From contig NZ_PXOH01000003.1 of the NCBI RefSeq assembly GCF_003007785.1, positions 124,001-188,000 of the forward strand: a stretch of 64,000 nucleotides of DNA, given 5' to 3'. Below the pieces are notes generated by a model. That model did not search any database. It was not told the DNA's origin and worked only from the letters and a program-made list of their open reading frames with translations. Made by a program: the position numbers and the translations under genes. The stretch comes from Aphanothece hegewaldii CCALA 016 (GTDB lineage Bacteria; Cyanobacteriota; Cyanobacteriia; Cyanobacteriales; Microcystaceae). This document shows positions 18,095 to 26,514 of this stretch, in pieces (the first letter of the stretch is position 1; each line of letters starts with the position of its first letter).

Positions 18095-19493
18095 TGGATG
18101 TTATCCTTTTATGAGAATTATTGGCGATCGGTTCACGAATGAGCATACAGAGTATCGTGTTAGTTGTCATGGTCAGGTGAATGATCGATACAGTTGAGGT
18201 GATGGTTAACATCAGTAAGACGAGAAAACAAGACAAAGGCCGACCTCTGCGAGTGTTATACATCCAGAAAAATAACGAGACCCAAAAAGTTCCAAATAAC
18301 GCGGCACCGAATAATCCTTTCTGATAAAGAAGGGTTCCAAGAATTAAGCTGTGAGAGCCAATTTTTGGCGCATCTTCTGTATAAATACTAGGGCCTTGGT
18401 TTGCTTCTTCTCCTTCGACTTTATAGCCAAAAATGGGTTTTTCTGGAATTTTTTTGATAGTTTCTTGATAAACTTTAGAACGTGCTTCAGTTGAACCCGG
18501 GCGAGCATTGGCAAGTGATTCTTCTGTTCCATTAAAGGTATTTTGAGCTAAATTGGTGACGGATGGAAGAGACAGGAATAGGAAACTGCACAAAGCCAAG
18601 CCAGCAAATAAAAGCCAAATTCCTTTTGTTTTAAAAGAGTTCAATAATAGATGAAGAAAGACGGCTGGTAAAAATGAGATCCAAACAGCACGAGCCCCTG
18701 TCACACCTATTAAGAAACAGCAAGTGACGAATAATAATATAGACCAAAGACGATTTTTTAGGTCGAGAGCCAGTAACCCGATAAAGCCGACAAATATCGC
18801 AAAAGTTTGATAATGGTCAAAGAACAATCGATAGCGTCCTTCTTCTTTAACAATTAAATAATTGCTCGCTCCATCACCTACACCGTTCCCAAACTCGTAG
18901 ACTGGATTTTTTCTCGTTAAAATTGCATAAAGCGTTCTTGGCGGTGGCTCAAATGCAGTTGGAAGAGCATATTGAAGAAATAACCAAAAGAGTAGCATTT
19001 GAACTACGCTCACCGTACAAGCCCATGCGATCGCTTCCTTACGAACTTTGATGTTATTACTTTGAAGATACCAAAGGAGGCAAGGTAAGGAAAATAGTAA
19101 AATTGATTTTACTAAATTGTTTGGATTTCTTACCAAAGTTGAAGGTAAATCAATTGATGGATACAGGTCAAAATAAACTAACCAAATATCTATCAAATCA
19201 TATAAATAATAAGCAAAAAAAGCAATTACAAAGAAGCTCGGTTTTTTAAATCGAATCTTTCCGTACTGCCGCCAATCATTAAACATAGCTCCTAACAAAA
19301 AGATGAGCAATATGTGAGATGTCATGCCGACAAACCACCACACAGGATATAAAACGATGTTGGCGCAGATTAATTGTTCAGTTTTATTCAAAACATTCCA
19401 ACGTAGCCAAATCCCAGAAAATAGTCGCTCGTCTTTTGTTTTTGGCCGTGCGTAGAGACTCGCCATGGCACGATTGTAAAGCTTTTGAGTCAT
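18087..19493 (-). CDS. O-antigen polymerase/ligase-like membrane protein (Wzy candidate)
   Basis: This 468-residue polytopic membrane protein has 10-12 hydrophobic segments. A periplasmic-type loop at about 310-385 contains SLANARPGSTEARSKVYQE and IGSHSLILGTLLYQKGL, which fits the conserved loop of the Wzy_C/O-antigen ligase family (arginine-rich loop, then H). In this cluster it is the best candidate for the polymerase. The first 25 codons are odd: ATGGCGAGTCTCTACG here matches one arm of a dispersed 28-bp palindrome (complete copy at 57644-57671). Neither ATG has a clear ribosome binding site. Confidence 0.75.
   Translation of the reverse strand: MTQKLYNRAMASLYARPKTKDERLFSGIWLRWNVLNKTEQLICANIVLYPVWWFVGMTSHILLIFLLGAMFNDWRQYGKIRFKKPSFFVIAFFAYYLYDLIDIWLVYFDLYPSIDLPSTLVRNPNNLVKSILLFSLPCLLWYLQSNNIKVRKEAIAWACTVSVVQMLLFWLFLQYALPTAFEPPPRTLYAILTRKNPVYEFGNGVGDGASNYLIVKEEGRYRLFFDHYQTFAIFVGFIGLLALDLKNRLWSILLFVTCCFLIGVTGARAVWISFLPAVFLHLLLNSFKTKGIWLLFAGLALCSFLFLSLPSVTNLAQNTFNGTEESLANARPGSTEARSKVYQETIKKIPEKPIFGYKVEGEEANQGPSIYTEDAPKIGSHSLILGTLLYQKGLFGAALFGTFWVSLFFWMYNTRRGRPLSCFLVLLMLTITSTVSIIHLTMTTNTILCMLIREPIANNSHKRITSNA
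19452..19479. repeat. Half-conserved copy of the GTAGAGACGCGCC/GGCGCGTCTCTAC palindrome inside a coding start
   Basis: GTAGAGACTCGCCATGG on the plus strand matches 16 of 17 bases of the left arm plus centre of the palindrome at 57644-57671; the right arm has decayed. On the minus strand it encodes residues M-A-S-L-Y near the start of the Wzy-like protein. Confidence 0.55.
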
Positions 19494-19503
19494 AAGTTTA
19501 TTT

Positions 19504-21579
19504 TTAAGATTCAGCTTCTAATAATTCTTGGCGATTTCCGTAGTAGCGGTAATTGGCGGTTCGTGTTTCAACTCCATTGACAATTAATCCTTTAATCTCT
19601 GCATCCTGCTGTTTAAGTTGTTCTAGACTGTCAAAAACTGAGTAGCGATCGCTACTTCCAGGACGAACCAAAAACATCACATTTTGAATGAGTCTACTCA
19701 TCAAAGATGTTTCACTGGTAAGATTCACAGGTGGACTATCAATCAAGATAAAATCGTAGTTGTCGGATGCTTGCGCTCGATTTAAGCGTTGTTCAAATTC
19801 CCCTCGAAGAAAGAATTCACCGATTTTATTAGGTTGAATTAATGGTGCTAACATTAGATCAAAACCTGGATGGATGGGTAATAAGATTTCCGGATAACCT
19901 GTCCCTCTACGAAATTGAGGATATCCGAGTTTCCGACTCATTTCTGCTTGTCTTAAGTCTGCATCCACTAATAAAACCCGAAAACCGAGTTGTACTAATG
20001 CCCAAGCCAAACCCAAGGTTAGGGTTGTTTTGCCTTCGCTCCTCGTGGCACTTGTAATCATTAAACGTCGATTTTCTAGCTCAAATGAACTGACGATCGC
20101 TGCGAGTCGTTGAAACTCTACTTCTGATTTTTCATCTAGTCCTTTTTCTAGAGATAAAGATCTTAAACGTGGGAATCTTAACACTAATGGTAAACCAGCT
20201 TGTTGTAGATCCTTGGAGTTAAATAATGGGTTGCGAGATTCCAGTAACAGTAGTACACTTAGACTACCAAAGAGAGAGGCTAAAAGTCCGCCGAGTGCAA
20301 TTAGTTTGCGACTAGCCGTTAAAGGTTTCGGATTTAGTGACGGCCCATCGATTAACTGCACATTTGGATAAGCATCAAAAGCATTAATTTTGTTTTGACT
20401 CAGTTGAGCAATAATTCCTTTATAAACGCCTTCGGCAATCTCATACTTGCGTTGAAGTTCGATGAGTATTCCTTGATTTTTGGCAATAAACTTAACTTCA
20501 TTGTTGAGTTTATCCAATTCCTTTTCAAGTAAAGAAGCTTGCTGTTTCAATCCTTGTGCGGTGCTTTGCGATCGAATTAAATCTGCCACGATCGCTGTCC
20601 GACTATCTGTACTACTATCTCCAAGGGTGACATCAACTTGAGATGACGAAACGCCTGGAAGTACTTGTGCCATCTGACGATTAGCCTCGCGGCGCAATTC
20701 ATCGCGTTTGAGTAATAATGATTTAACTTGGGGCATTTTATCGGTATAGATCCCGCGAGATTCCGACAATTCGATCTCAGTTGCCGAGAGTTTATCTCGA
20801 ATACTTTGATACTCTTTGTTTTCAGCTAAACGCAGAGAGTTAAGAGCGTGCTGTGGGTTCATACCGAGTTGTGCGGCGGCGACTCGTGCTTGTGTTGCAT
20901 GAGATTCAGCTTCTGAGCTAATTTCCGTTTGTGTGGCTCTAAGTTTATTAATCGATTGCATCAGTTCTTGAGTTTGTGTTTCTGATTCAAATAGTCCCGT
21001 AGATTGTTGGAATTGAGTTAATTTGTTCTGAGCTAAAATTAAATTGTTTTGAGCTTTCTTGAGTGCATTTTCAGCAAACTGATCTTGAGATTTAACATCT
21101 TGTTGACGTAGTTCATTGAGTCTTTTTTGATAGGAATTCATCAGTGTTTTGACTCGCTGATAGGCTAATTCAGGGCTGGTAGCTTCTACTTCTAGATCTA
21201 TTACTGTTGTTTGAGTTTGCGGCTCTATTGTAAACAATTTTTTGTAATCTTCGAGATTGGAAAATTCGCTCTTTTCTGGGTCTACGGTTAAGACACGTCC
21301 AAGGACAGAATCACTCATCAAAATAGCGGACTGAGTATAAAGAGGATTGACTTCTCTTGTAAAGTCTGAACCACCATCGCTTAGATTGCCTAATGTTCCT
21401 AAATTAGCGTTTAATTTATCTCCCTTAATGGGGATATTTAATTGTGCATTAGCTTTCCAAGTGGGAGAAACAAACTTTTCAATATTTGTGATTACATACA
21501 CTGTGGCTGCAATCAATAATAAATTTAAAGCTAACAAAGGTGGCCAATGTCGGCGAACAACAGATAAAGCGTGATTCAT
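19504..21579 (-). CDS. wzc: Wzc-type polysaccharide co-polymerase / BY-kinase
   Basis: This 691-residue fusion protein has a Wzz chain-length domain at the N-terminus (membrane segment at about 16-32), a long coiled-coil periplasmic region at about 140-400 and a second membrane segment at about 425-445. The cytoplasmic ATPase domain follows: Walker A TSATRSEGKTTLTLG, Walker A' VLLVDADLRQAEM and Walker B FILIDSPPV. The C-terminus has a short tyrosine cluster (Tyr 677, 679, 680) that would be autophosphorylated. It controls chain length and export with Wza, which is not in the window. It starts 5 bases after a small ribbon-helix-helix gene and precedes the Wzy-like gene by 10 bases. Confidence 0.9.
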   Translation of the reverse strand: MNHALSVVRRHWPPLLALNLLLIAATVYVITNIEKFVSPTWKANAQLNIPIKGDKLNANLGTLGNLSDGGSDFTREVNPLYTQSAILMSDSVLGRVLTVDPEKSEFSNLEDYKKLFTIEPQTQTTVIDLEVEATSPELAYQRVKTLMNSYQKRLNELRQQDVKSQDQFAENALKKAQNNLILAQNKLTQFQQSTGLFESETQTQELMQSINKLRATQTEISSEAESHATQARVAAAQLGMNPQHALNSLRLAENKEYQSIRDKLSATEIELSESRGIYTDKMPQVKSLLLKRDELRREANRQMAQVLPGVSSSQVDVTLGDSSTDSRTAIVADLIRSQSTAQGLKQQASLLEKELDKLNNEVKFIAKNQGILIELQRKYEIAEGVYKGIIAQLSQNKINAFDAYPNVQLIDGPSLNPKPLTASRKLIALGGLLASLFGSLSVLLLLESRNPLFNSKDLQQAGLPLVLRFPRLRSLSLEKGLDEKSEVEFQRLAAIVSSFELENRRLMITSATRSEGKTTLTLGLAWALVQLGFRVLLVDADLRQAEMSRKLGYPQFRRGTGYPEILLPIHPGFDLMLAPLIQPNKIGEFFLRGEFEQRLNRAQASDNYDFILIDSPPVNLTSETSLMSRLIQNVMFLVRPGSSDRYSVFDSLEQLKQQDAEIKGLIVNGVETRTANYRYYGNRQELLEAES

Positions 21580-21584
21580 AACAA

Positions 21585-21737
21585 TTAACTTCCAAAAGAA
21601 GGTTTAAGTTTTCTAATACATTCTCGAATTACATCGCTGTAATTTCTGCCAGTTTCTTTGCAGTAAGCATCTAGTCTTTCTATCTCAGGCTGACTCAATC
21701 CGATAGTAAGACGTTTTTGAATTAATTTCTTTTTCAA
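21585..21737 (-). CDS. Small ribbon-helix-helix (CopG/Arc-type) protein leading the wzc operon
   Basis: This 50-codon gene uses a TTG start. GGAG lies 11 bases upstream of it. The product reads KKKLIQKRLTIGLSQPE for the beta-strand and first helix, then IERLDAYCKETGRNYSDVI and RECIRKLKPSFGS: strand-helix-helix with basic strand residues and the G-x(2)-(Y/R)-S-(D/E)-x-I turn seen in ribbon-helix-helix DNA-binding proteins. It ends 5 bases before wzc, so it should be the first gene of that operon. Such proteins act as dimeric repressors, often of their own promoter. An inverted repeat ATAAGG-N12-CCTTAT at 21756-21779, just upstream, is a possible operator. No toxin partner is next to it. Confidence 0.65.
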   Translation of the reverse strand: MKKKLIQKRLTIGLSQPEIERLDAYCKETGRNYSDVIRECIRKLKPSFGS

Positions 21738-21755
21738 GATATAGGTGTCTCCAGA

Positions 21756-21779
21756 ATAAGGTTATTTTCAAAGCCTTAT
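21756..21779. promoter_or_regulatory. Candidate operator: inverted repeat upstream of the RHH/wzc operon
   Basis: ATAAGG at 21756-21761 and CCTTAT at 21774-21779 form an inverted repeat 19 bases upstream of the TTG start of the small RHH gene, close to its ribosome binding site. Binding there would block transcription or translation initiation. This is suggested by position only. Confidence 0.25.
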
Positions 21780-21876
21780 CACAGATACAAGATTTTTGGC
21801 AATTTCTAACTAATTGCTAGTACTCTAAATTTTATGACAAAAAAGATTGGTGAATTATTTTTCGATTAATGTCTTA

Positions 21877-22929
21877 CTATCTCTTGTTTTGTGACAGCTT
21901 AAATCGTAGATAGCCTCGTAGTCCTAATCGAAGTATTATTTTTCCTTGAGCGGGAAATGTGGCACAAATACTTCGTCTTAATAATCTTTCTGTTGCATCT
22001 TTTAAACTACGTTTAATGGCAATGCTTTCAAGTAAAGATAACCGAATAATGTTTAATATTTCTGTTAGAGGAACGCCATTTTGTTCAATGGCTTTAAGAC
22101 TACGATAATCTACATCTTTCTCCACTTTAAAACTTTTGTTTAATCCGACTTGGTTTGCGGCCTCATTAATAAAAGCCGCCATATTCTCGTGTTCTCGAAT
22201 TAAATAAGAAATTTGATCGCAGTGGGCTCGCACGTTTTTACCGTGCATTCGATAAAACATTAATGGTTCTTTAATACAGCCGACTTTGCCATAAAAAGGA
22301 ATAGTTGTTGTTAAATAAGTATCGGCACTTTCGGTAAAAGTTTTCCCTTCCACTTGAAAAAGTTTGGTTGAAACGGGTAAGACTTGTTGAAGCACTGCAC
22401 GACGATAAGCTAGTGCTGAGGTAATGCCCATAGCATATCTTCCCTTTTTCAACAATAAATTTTGTACATTTCCTTTATTTAAGGTTTTTCCTCCTCTCCC
22501 AATAACTTGATTATCTTGATTTACAGATATCCAACTATGAGAAATTTGTACCCACTCAGGATGTTTTTGAAAAGCGATGACTACTTTTTCTAATTTATCT
22601 TTACGAAAGTAGTCATCAGCATCTAAAAAACAAATGATGTCGCCTTTAGCTTTGGCTATGCCACTATTAAAAGCTGCACCTTGTCCAGCATTTTTCTGAT
22701 AGATAGCAATTAGGCTTTCTTCATAGTTTTTAATCACTTCAAATGAATCATCGGTTGAACCGTCATCAACAACAATTAATTCAAAATTTCGATAAGTTTG
22801 ATGAAGAACACTTTCAATAGCTTGAGCTAAAAAATGTCCGTAATTGTAGTTCGTTATAATTACACTAATTAGAGGATTAGTTGGAAAAGTAATCGAGTCA
22901 GTCTCGATGTTTTTTGTAAGTTGTAACAT
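21877..22929 (-). CDS. Glycosyltransferase family 2
   Basis: The protein has 350 residues. PLISVIITNYNYGHFLAQAI, FELIVVDDGSTDDS and IICFLDADDYFRKDKL give a standard GT-A family 2 enzyme with the DxD-type metal site (DADD). The C-terminal 100 residues are helical and basic and may bind the membrane. The gene is separated from the RHH gene by 139 bases, so it probably belongs to an upstream transcription unit with the 131-residue protein encoded 15 bases before it. Confidence 0.85.
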   Translation of the reverse strand: MLQLTKNIETDSITFPTNPLISVIITNYNYGHFLAQAIESVLHQTYRNFELIVVDDGSTDDSFEVIKNYEESLIAIYQKNAGQGAAFNSGIAKAKGDIICFLDADDYFRKDKLEKVVIAFQKHPEWVQISHSWISVNQDNQVIGRGGKTLNKGNVQNLLLKKGRYAMGITSALAYRRAVLQQVLPVSTKLFQVEGKTFTESADTYLTTTIPFYGKVGCIKEPLMFYRMHGKNVRAHCDQISYLIREHENMAAFINEAANQVGLNKSFKVEKDVDYRSLKAIEQNGVPLTEILNIIRLSLLESIAIKRSLKDATERLLRRSICATFPAQGKIILRLGLRGYLRFKLSQNKR

Positions 22930-22944
22930 TTTTTGTTTGTTGTG

Positions 22945-23340
22945 CTAACGGTTCTTATTACGACTCATACGATAGGTGAATTCACTAACAGAGGGATTGG
23001 GTCGATCTGGTAGAATTGTTTTAGTCGTTCGATTCCAGTCTTTTCGATCTGGTAGATGCACCGAAAGATTTTGATCTGCTTTGCGAGATACTAATAACCA
23101 TAAATTGCCATCATTCGGACAGAAAAATTCTTCAATCCAAGAAGTTCTATCAACATAAACTGGATAGTTTGTATTGAGAATTTTTGCTTTTTTAGACGAA
23201 ATATTTAACTCTTTTTTAAGCTCGATCGCATTTTGATAGAATAGATAATGTTTGGGACTTCCTAAACGCCAAAGTCGCCCTTGACAGTGGGGACAATAAA
23301 AATGTCTATCCTCTTTATATCGACTTCTTTTTCTAGCCAT
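22945..23340 (-). CDS. Conserved small protein with zinc-ribbon-like cysteines
   Basis: This 131-residue basic protein has FYCPHCQGRLWRLG at about 14-27 and EEFFCPNDGNLWLLVSRK at about 71-88. The CPxC pair plus CPxDG looks like a degenerate zinc ribbon. I do not recognise a named family, though the pattern suggests a nucleic-acid- or metal-binding role. AGGAG lies about 13 bases before the ATG. It immediately precedes the GT2 gene and is probably cotranscribed. Confidence 0.55.
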   Translation of the reverse strand: MARKRSRYKEDRHFYCPHCQGRLWRLGSPKHYLFYQNAIELKKELNISSKKAKILNTNYPVYVDRTSWIEEFFCPNDGNLWLLVSRKADQNLSVHLPDRKDWNRTTKTILPDRPNPSVSEFTYRMSRNKNR

Positions 23341-23889
23341 GATACTTAGTTTCTCCTGCTTAATTTAATACTTGTTTGTCTACATTGTTAGATTTAGCTT
23401 AAATTGAGAATTTGTTCATAAGTAATCACCTCTAGAAGATTGATGTCGGTTAATATTGTGATGATGAGGAAACAACGAAAAATATAAGTTGTGGCTACAG
23501 TATTACATCAACAAAAAATTTAGTGATTCCCGAAAATTGTCCATTAATTTCGCTGATTTGACAAACTAGGACGCTGATTTATGATTTTTGACAAAGTTGA
23601 GCATCAACATTTCTTGCTCCGTTAGTCAACTTTTTTAAAACAAACAAGAGGACGGATTAAACTTGAGCAATGTTAAGCGGCAAAAAGATAAATATCTAAT
23701 CCCACTCATCATTAATTATAAGTTTAGTATAAATCTTGTTGCGTAATTGTTTTAACAATTTAGAAAACTTAATATTTTCTACATAATTTAACAATTTAAT
23801 TTTTTGAGCATCGATAAAACTTAACATTAAATAGTTATTCATCTACCTCTAAAGATAGTTGTTTAATTTAGCTCAATAGCTTTAATTGC
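23341..23889. other. AT-rich intergenic region, no gene seen
   Basis: These 549 bases contain no ORF with a credible start and no RNA gene that I can recognise. They should include the promoter of the minus-strand gene at 22945-23340 and the 3' end of the sugar transferase transcript. Confidence 0.6.
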
Positions 23890-24699
23890 TCAATAAGCAC
23901 CGCGACTTGTTAATACGACAATAATTGTACTCATAATTAATTTAATATCGTAAATAGGCGACCATTTTTGTTGGTATTTGAGATCCATTTGCACAACTTC
24001 TTCAAAATTTTTGATACCCGAACGCCCGTTAACTTGCCATTCTCCAGTCATTCCAGGTTTAACTCTTAATCTTTGATAATGATGATTGTGATAGTTATAA
24101 ACTTCATCAGGATGGGGCGGACGTGTTCCTACTAAGCTCATTTCACCTTTGAGAACATTCCAAAACTGAGGAAATTCATCTAGACTTGTACAACGCAAAA
24201 ATTTACCAATACGGGTAATCCGAGGATCATTTTTGTTTTTGAATAATTGTCCTTCAATTTCATTAATTACTAGATGTTTTTGTTGTTCAGCATTCTTCAC
24301 CATCGTTCTAAATTTCCAAATTCTAAAAGGTTTTCCTTTTAATCCACATCGTATTTGTGAATAAAAGATATGACCTGGACTATCTAATTTAATAGCAATA
24401 GCCAAAGGAATTATGATAATTAATAAAAGAATTAAGCCGACGCAAGCTCCAATAATATCGATGAAACGTTTAGTTAAACTATAAACTGAGGGATGTGTTT
24501 CTAGAGCAATTAGCTTTTCTGGAGAAAATTCTTGATGATTAAATTGAGTAATAATCGCTTCCCACTCTGGCCAAATATCACCAATTAATTGAAATTCCTT
24601 TGTTGTTAAAATTCTAGATGCCTGTTGTGCTTTATGAATTTCAACTCCAGCTTTAATTAACTGTTCTTGATAAAGTTTTTGCAAATACTGAGAGTCCAT
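23890..24699 (-). CDS. Undecaprenyl-phosphate sugar-1-phosphate transferase (WbaP/WcaJ catalytic type)
   Basis: This 269-residue enzyme starts polysaccharide repeat-unit assembly by moving a sugar 1-phosphate onto undecaprenyl phosphate. A single strong membrane segment at about 84-105 is followed by FYSQIRCGLKGKPFRIWKFRTM, TSLDEFPQFWNVLKGEMS, LVGTRPPHPDEV and LRVKPGMTGEWQVNGR, the bacterial sugar transferase (PF02397) core, with the DL-x-Y motif near the C-terminus. It lacks the multi-spanning N-terminal half of full-length WbaP and instead has about 75 soluble residues. It stands apart from the other cluster genes, behind a 1.3-kb region with duplicated control-like sequences. Confidence 0.9.
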   Translation of the reverse strand: MDSQYLQKLYQEQLIKAGVEIHKAQQASRILTTKEFQLIGDIWPEWEAIITQFNHQEFSPEKLIALETHPSVYSLTKRFIDIIGACVGLILLLIIIIPLAIAIKLDSPGHIFYSQIRCGLKGKPFRIWKFRTMVKNAEQQKHLVINEIEGQLFKNKNDPRITRIGKFLRCTSLDEFPQFWNVLKGEMSLVGTRPPHPDEVYNYHNHHYQRLRVKPGMTGEWQVNGRSGIKNFEEVVQMDLKYQQKWSPIYDIKLIMSTIIVVLTSRGAY

Positions 24700-24819
24700 T
24701 GCTATATGTGCCTCATATTTAATTAGATTACACCTAAAACAAATAAAATTCGCTACTTCAAAGCTTATAATTTAGCTTGAAGCAACGAACGTACTAATTA
24801 AGTTTAATTTTTTGGCTGT

Positions 24820-24860
24820 CGTTATTTTTGGTGATACATCACAAAGAACAAAAAATAACG
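24820..24860. promoter_or_regulatory. Hairpin upstream of the sugar transferase gene
   Basis: CGTTATTTTTG (24820-24830) and CAAAAAATAACG (24849-24860) are an inverted repeat; the loop holds a second small palindrome, GTGATACATCAC (24831-24842). It lies about 120 bases before the minus-strand ATG at 24699, so it may be in the 5' leader. Function unknown: attenuator, protein site or terminator of an upstream transcript. Confidence 0.35.
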
Positions 24861-24959
24861 GTTAGAAAACTAAAAATTAGAAGCAATGGTTACTTTAAAC
24901 TATTGTGGGCATACAAATTTTCTTTTTTATTAAAAAAATTTGACACAATATCTCAAATT

Positions 24960-25217
24960 CCTCAAACTGCTTGAGTTCACTCTAAAGGTGTCTTCTCTCA
25001 CAATTTCCAACGGCCTTGTCATTAACTTGCTTTTCTTCGGTGTCCCAACCATTCAAGTTCACTCTAGGCGTGTCTTCTCAAATAGTAAATGACTTGGCTA
25101 TTGATAGTTTTATATATATTTTATAGTTTTAGCTGATTAACTTTTTGCAGTTTGTTTGATGCTTCCTTGATATTGATTTTAATCCCTCTTTTCTGATAAT
25201 CTGTATCAAAAGATACA
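24960..25217. repeat. Diverged ~250-bp direct repeat, copy A (upstream of the sugar transferase gene)
   Basis: Copy A shares with copy B (25513-25746), in the same order, a CTCAAACT start, two ~24-bp boxes ending GTGTCTTCTC (24973-24997 and 25054-25079), the string TTCTCAAATAGTAAAT, and a terminal palindrome TGTATCAAAAGATACA (25202-25217). On the minus strand this block is upstream of the sugar transferase gene. Confidence 0.65.
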
Positions 25218-25265
25218 ATTTGCTAAATATTTAGGCTAATAGGAAAGTGTAAGCTTAGTGCTTGT

Positions 25266-25427
25266 TTAAATCCACATATCATATAAATCCCATAGTGGTG
25301 CTATACCAACTATGCCAGGACTACAGAGAGCTATACCAAGTTCAGCAGAAATATTTACCGAATTGACTGGCTTTAATTGAGATGGAGCTTGAATATGGAC
25401 TAATATAGCAAAAAATTCTTTAAACAT
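25266..25427 (-). CDS. Possible 53-residue small protein with strong ribosome binding site
   Basis: ATG at 25427 is preceded by AGGAG with 7-8 bases spacing, a clear ribosome binding site. The frame encodes 53 residues: MFKEFFAILVHIQAPSQLK at the start, a middle SVNISAELGIALCSPGIVG, and an aromatic end PLWDLYDMWI. It has one Cys (residue 35) and no charged residues between Glu29 and Asp47. No family was recognised. It lies between two copies of a ~250-bp direct repeat, with copy B directly upstream, as if each copy were the control region of the gene downstream of it. It could be a secreted or membrane-active peptide, or a decayed gene. Confidence 0.4.
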   Translation of the reverse strand: MFKEFFAILVHIQAPSQLKPVNSVNISAELGIALCSPGIVGIAPLWDLYDMWI

Positions 25428-25512
25428 AAAGATTCTCCTATTTTTTCTGGGGACTCTTTTGAGGATGAACGCAGATGTATGCAGAGTAAAACCATTTACT
25501 CACAGATATCTT

Positions 25513-25746
25513 ATCTTCTCAAACTACTCAAGTTCACTCATGGGTGTCTTCTCTTATAGTTTTCAACAGCTTGGCTATTACTTGTTTTTTCAAGCGGTAA
25601 CTACTCAAGTTCACTCATGGTGTCTTCTCAAATAGTAAATAGTTTAGCCGTTGCTCACTTTTGTATTATGCTTTTTTTGTTTTTTTGATGTTTCTTATAC
25701 ATCACATTATTACTCGCTTTTTTAGAAAACTGTAGCAAAAGATACA
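25513..25746. repeat. Diverged ~250-bp direct repeat, copy B (upstream of the 53-residue ORF)
   Basis: Copy B carries boxes CAAGTTCACTCATGGGTGTC... at 25529-25553 and 25606-25629, 77 bases apart (81 in copy A). It then has TTCTCAAATAGTAAAT and the terminal palindrome TGTAGCAAAAGATACA at 25731-25746. The match to copy A is strong at these sites and weak between them, as for conserved binding sites. Confidence 0.65.
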
Positions 25747-26027
25747 GAAGTTTTGAATGAACCTCTAAAAAAGTCACTTTTGAGATCTGGTGCGTTGCGT
25801 ATTTCTACTGAACGAAAGAATCGGCTTTTCAAGAAACGATTAGGTATATATACGGATACTAATCACGGGAAAAAGTCATATTTTGGTGTCAAAGGTAAGT
25901 TTTAACAGGGTATTTTTTCTCTTTTTCTGATGTCTTTTATCGGTTCGGGGGAACTCAGCACATCCAAAAACTATCAAAAATATATTGATTGATCGTTTTT
26001 TCCATTCTGTAATTTAAGGTAGTTCAG

Positions 26028-26462
26028 ATGATCCGTCGTTTAGCACCCTCTTTTTTAGATGAAACATCTGAAGAAATCAAAGTTAATCACTATTTCGAGA
26101 ATTTAACGAAGTCTATTCCTTCAGAAATCGTAATGGCTTGGGTAACGCTTACAGGATTAATCAAAACTGATGACAATATACCTCAAAATACCATTTTATG
26201 GATTTTATTGGCTATATTTATTATATTGACGATCGCTTGGACCTATAAAAAAAATTCAGGACGAGAGAAAAATTCTTCCATTCTTCAAATTGCTATATCG
26301 ACTGGCTCATTTGTAATCTGGGTTTTTGCTTTGGGTGAGCCTTTTTCTTCTTTATCTTTTTATCATCCCGTATATGGTTCAATTGCGTTAATTCTTTATT
26401 CTCTCATTGTTCCTTTGATCCCAATGAATGTGAATGGATGTAAAAGACAAAATCTCCGTTAA
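26028..26462 (+). CDS. Small polytopic membrane protein, unknown
   Basis: The protein has 144 residues. A short soluble N-terminus (about 1-33) is followed by four hydrophobic segments (about 34-48, 56-73, 85-103 and 112-135). AAGGTAG lies 8 bases before the ATG. No family motif was recognised. It is the first plus-strand gene after the polysaccharide region and precedes the nblB-like gene by 52 bases, but no functional link is evident. Confidence 0.5.
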   Translation: MIRRLAPSFLDETSEEIKVNHYFENLTKSIPSEIVMAWVTLTGLIKTDDNIPQNTILWILLAIFIILTIAWTYKKNSGREKNSSILQIAISTGSFVIWVFALGEPFSSLSFYHPVYGSIALILYSLIVPLIPMNVNGCKRQNLR

Positions 26463-26514
26463 CCCTTCATGGCAAAATAAAAATAGACCCCATCAATAGC
26501 ATCAGGCTTATCCT

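Noticed and set aside
24973..25629. Four ~24-bp repeats as a CRISPR array
   Set aside because: Only four imperfect copies, with spacings of about 80, 475 and 77 bp, and long homologous flanks. No cas genes. They are parts of a larger duplicated segment.
25753..25905. 50-codon plus-strand frame starting with TTG, rich in Lys and Arg, ending GKKSYFGVKGKF
   Set aside because: No ribosome binding site, no ATG and no family recognised. It may be a gene fragment, but I cannot support it as a feature.
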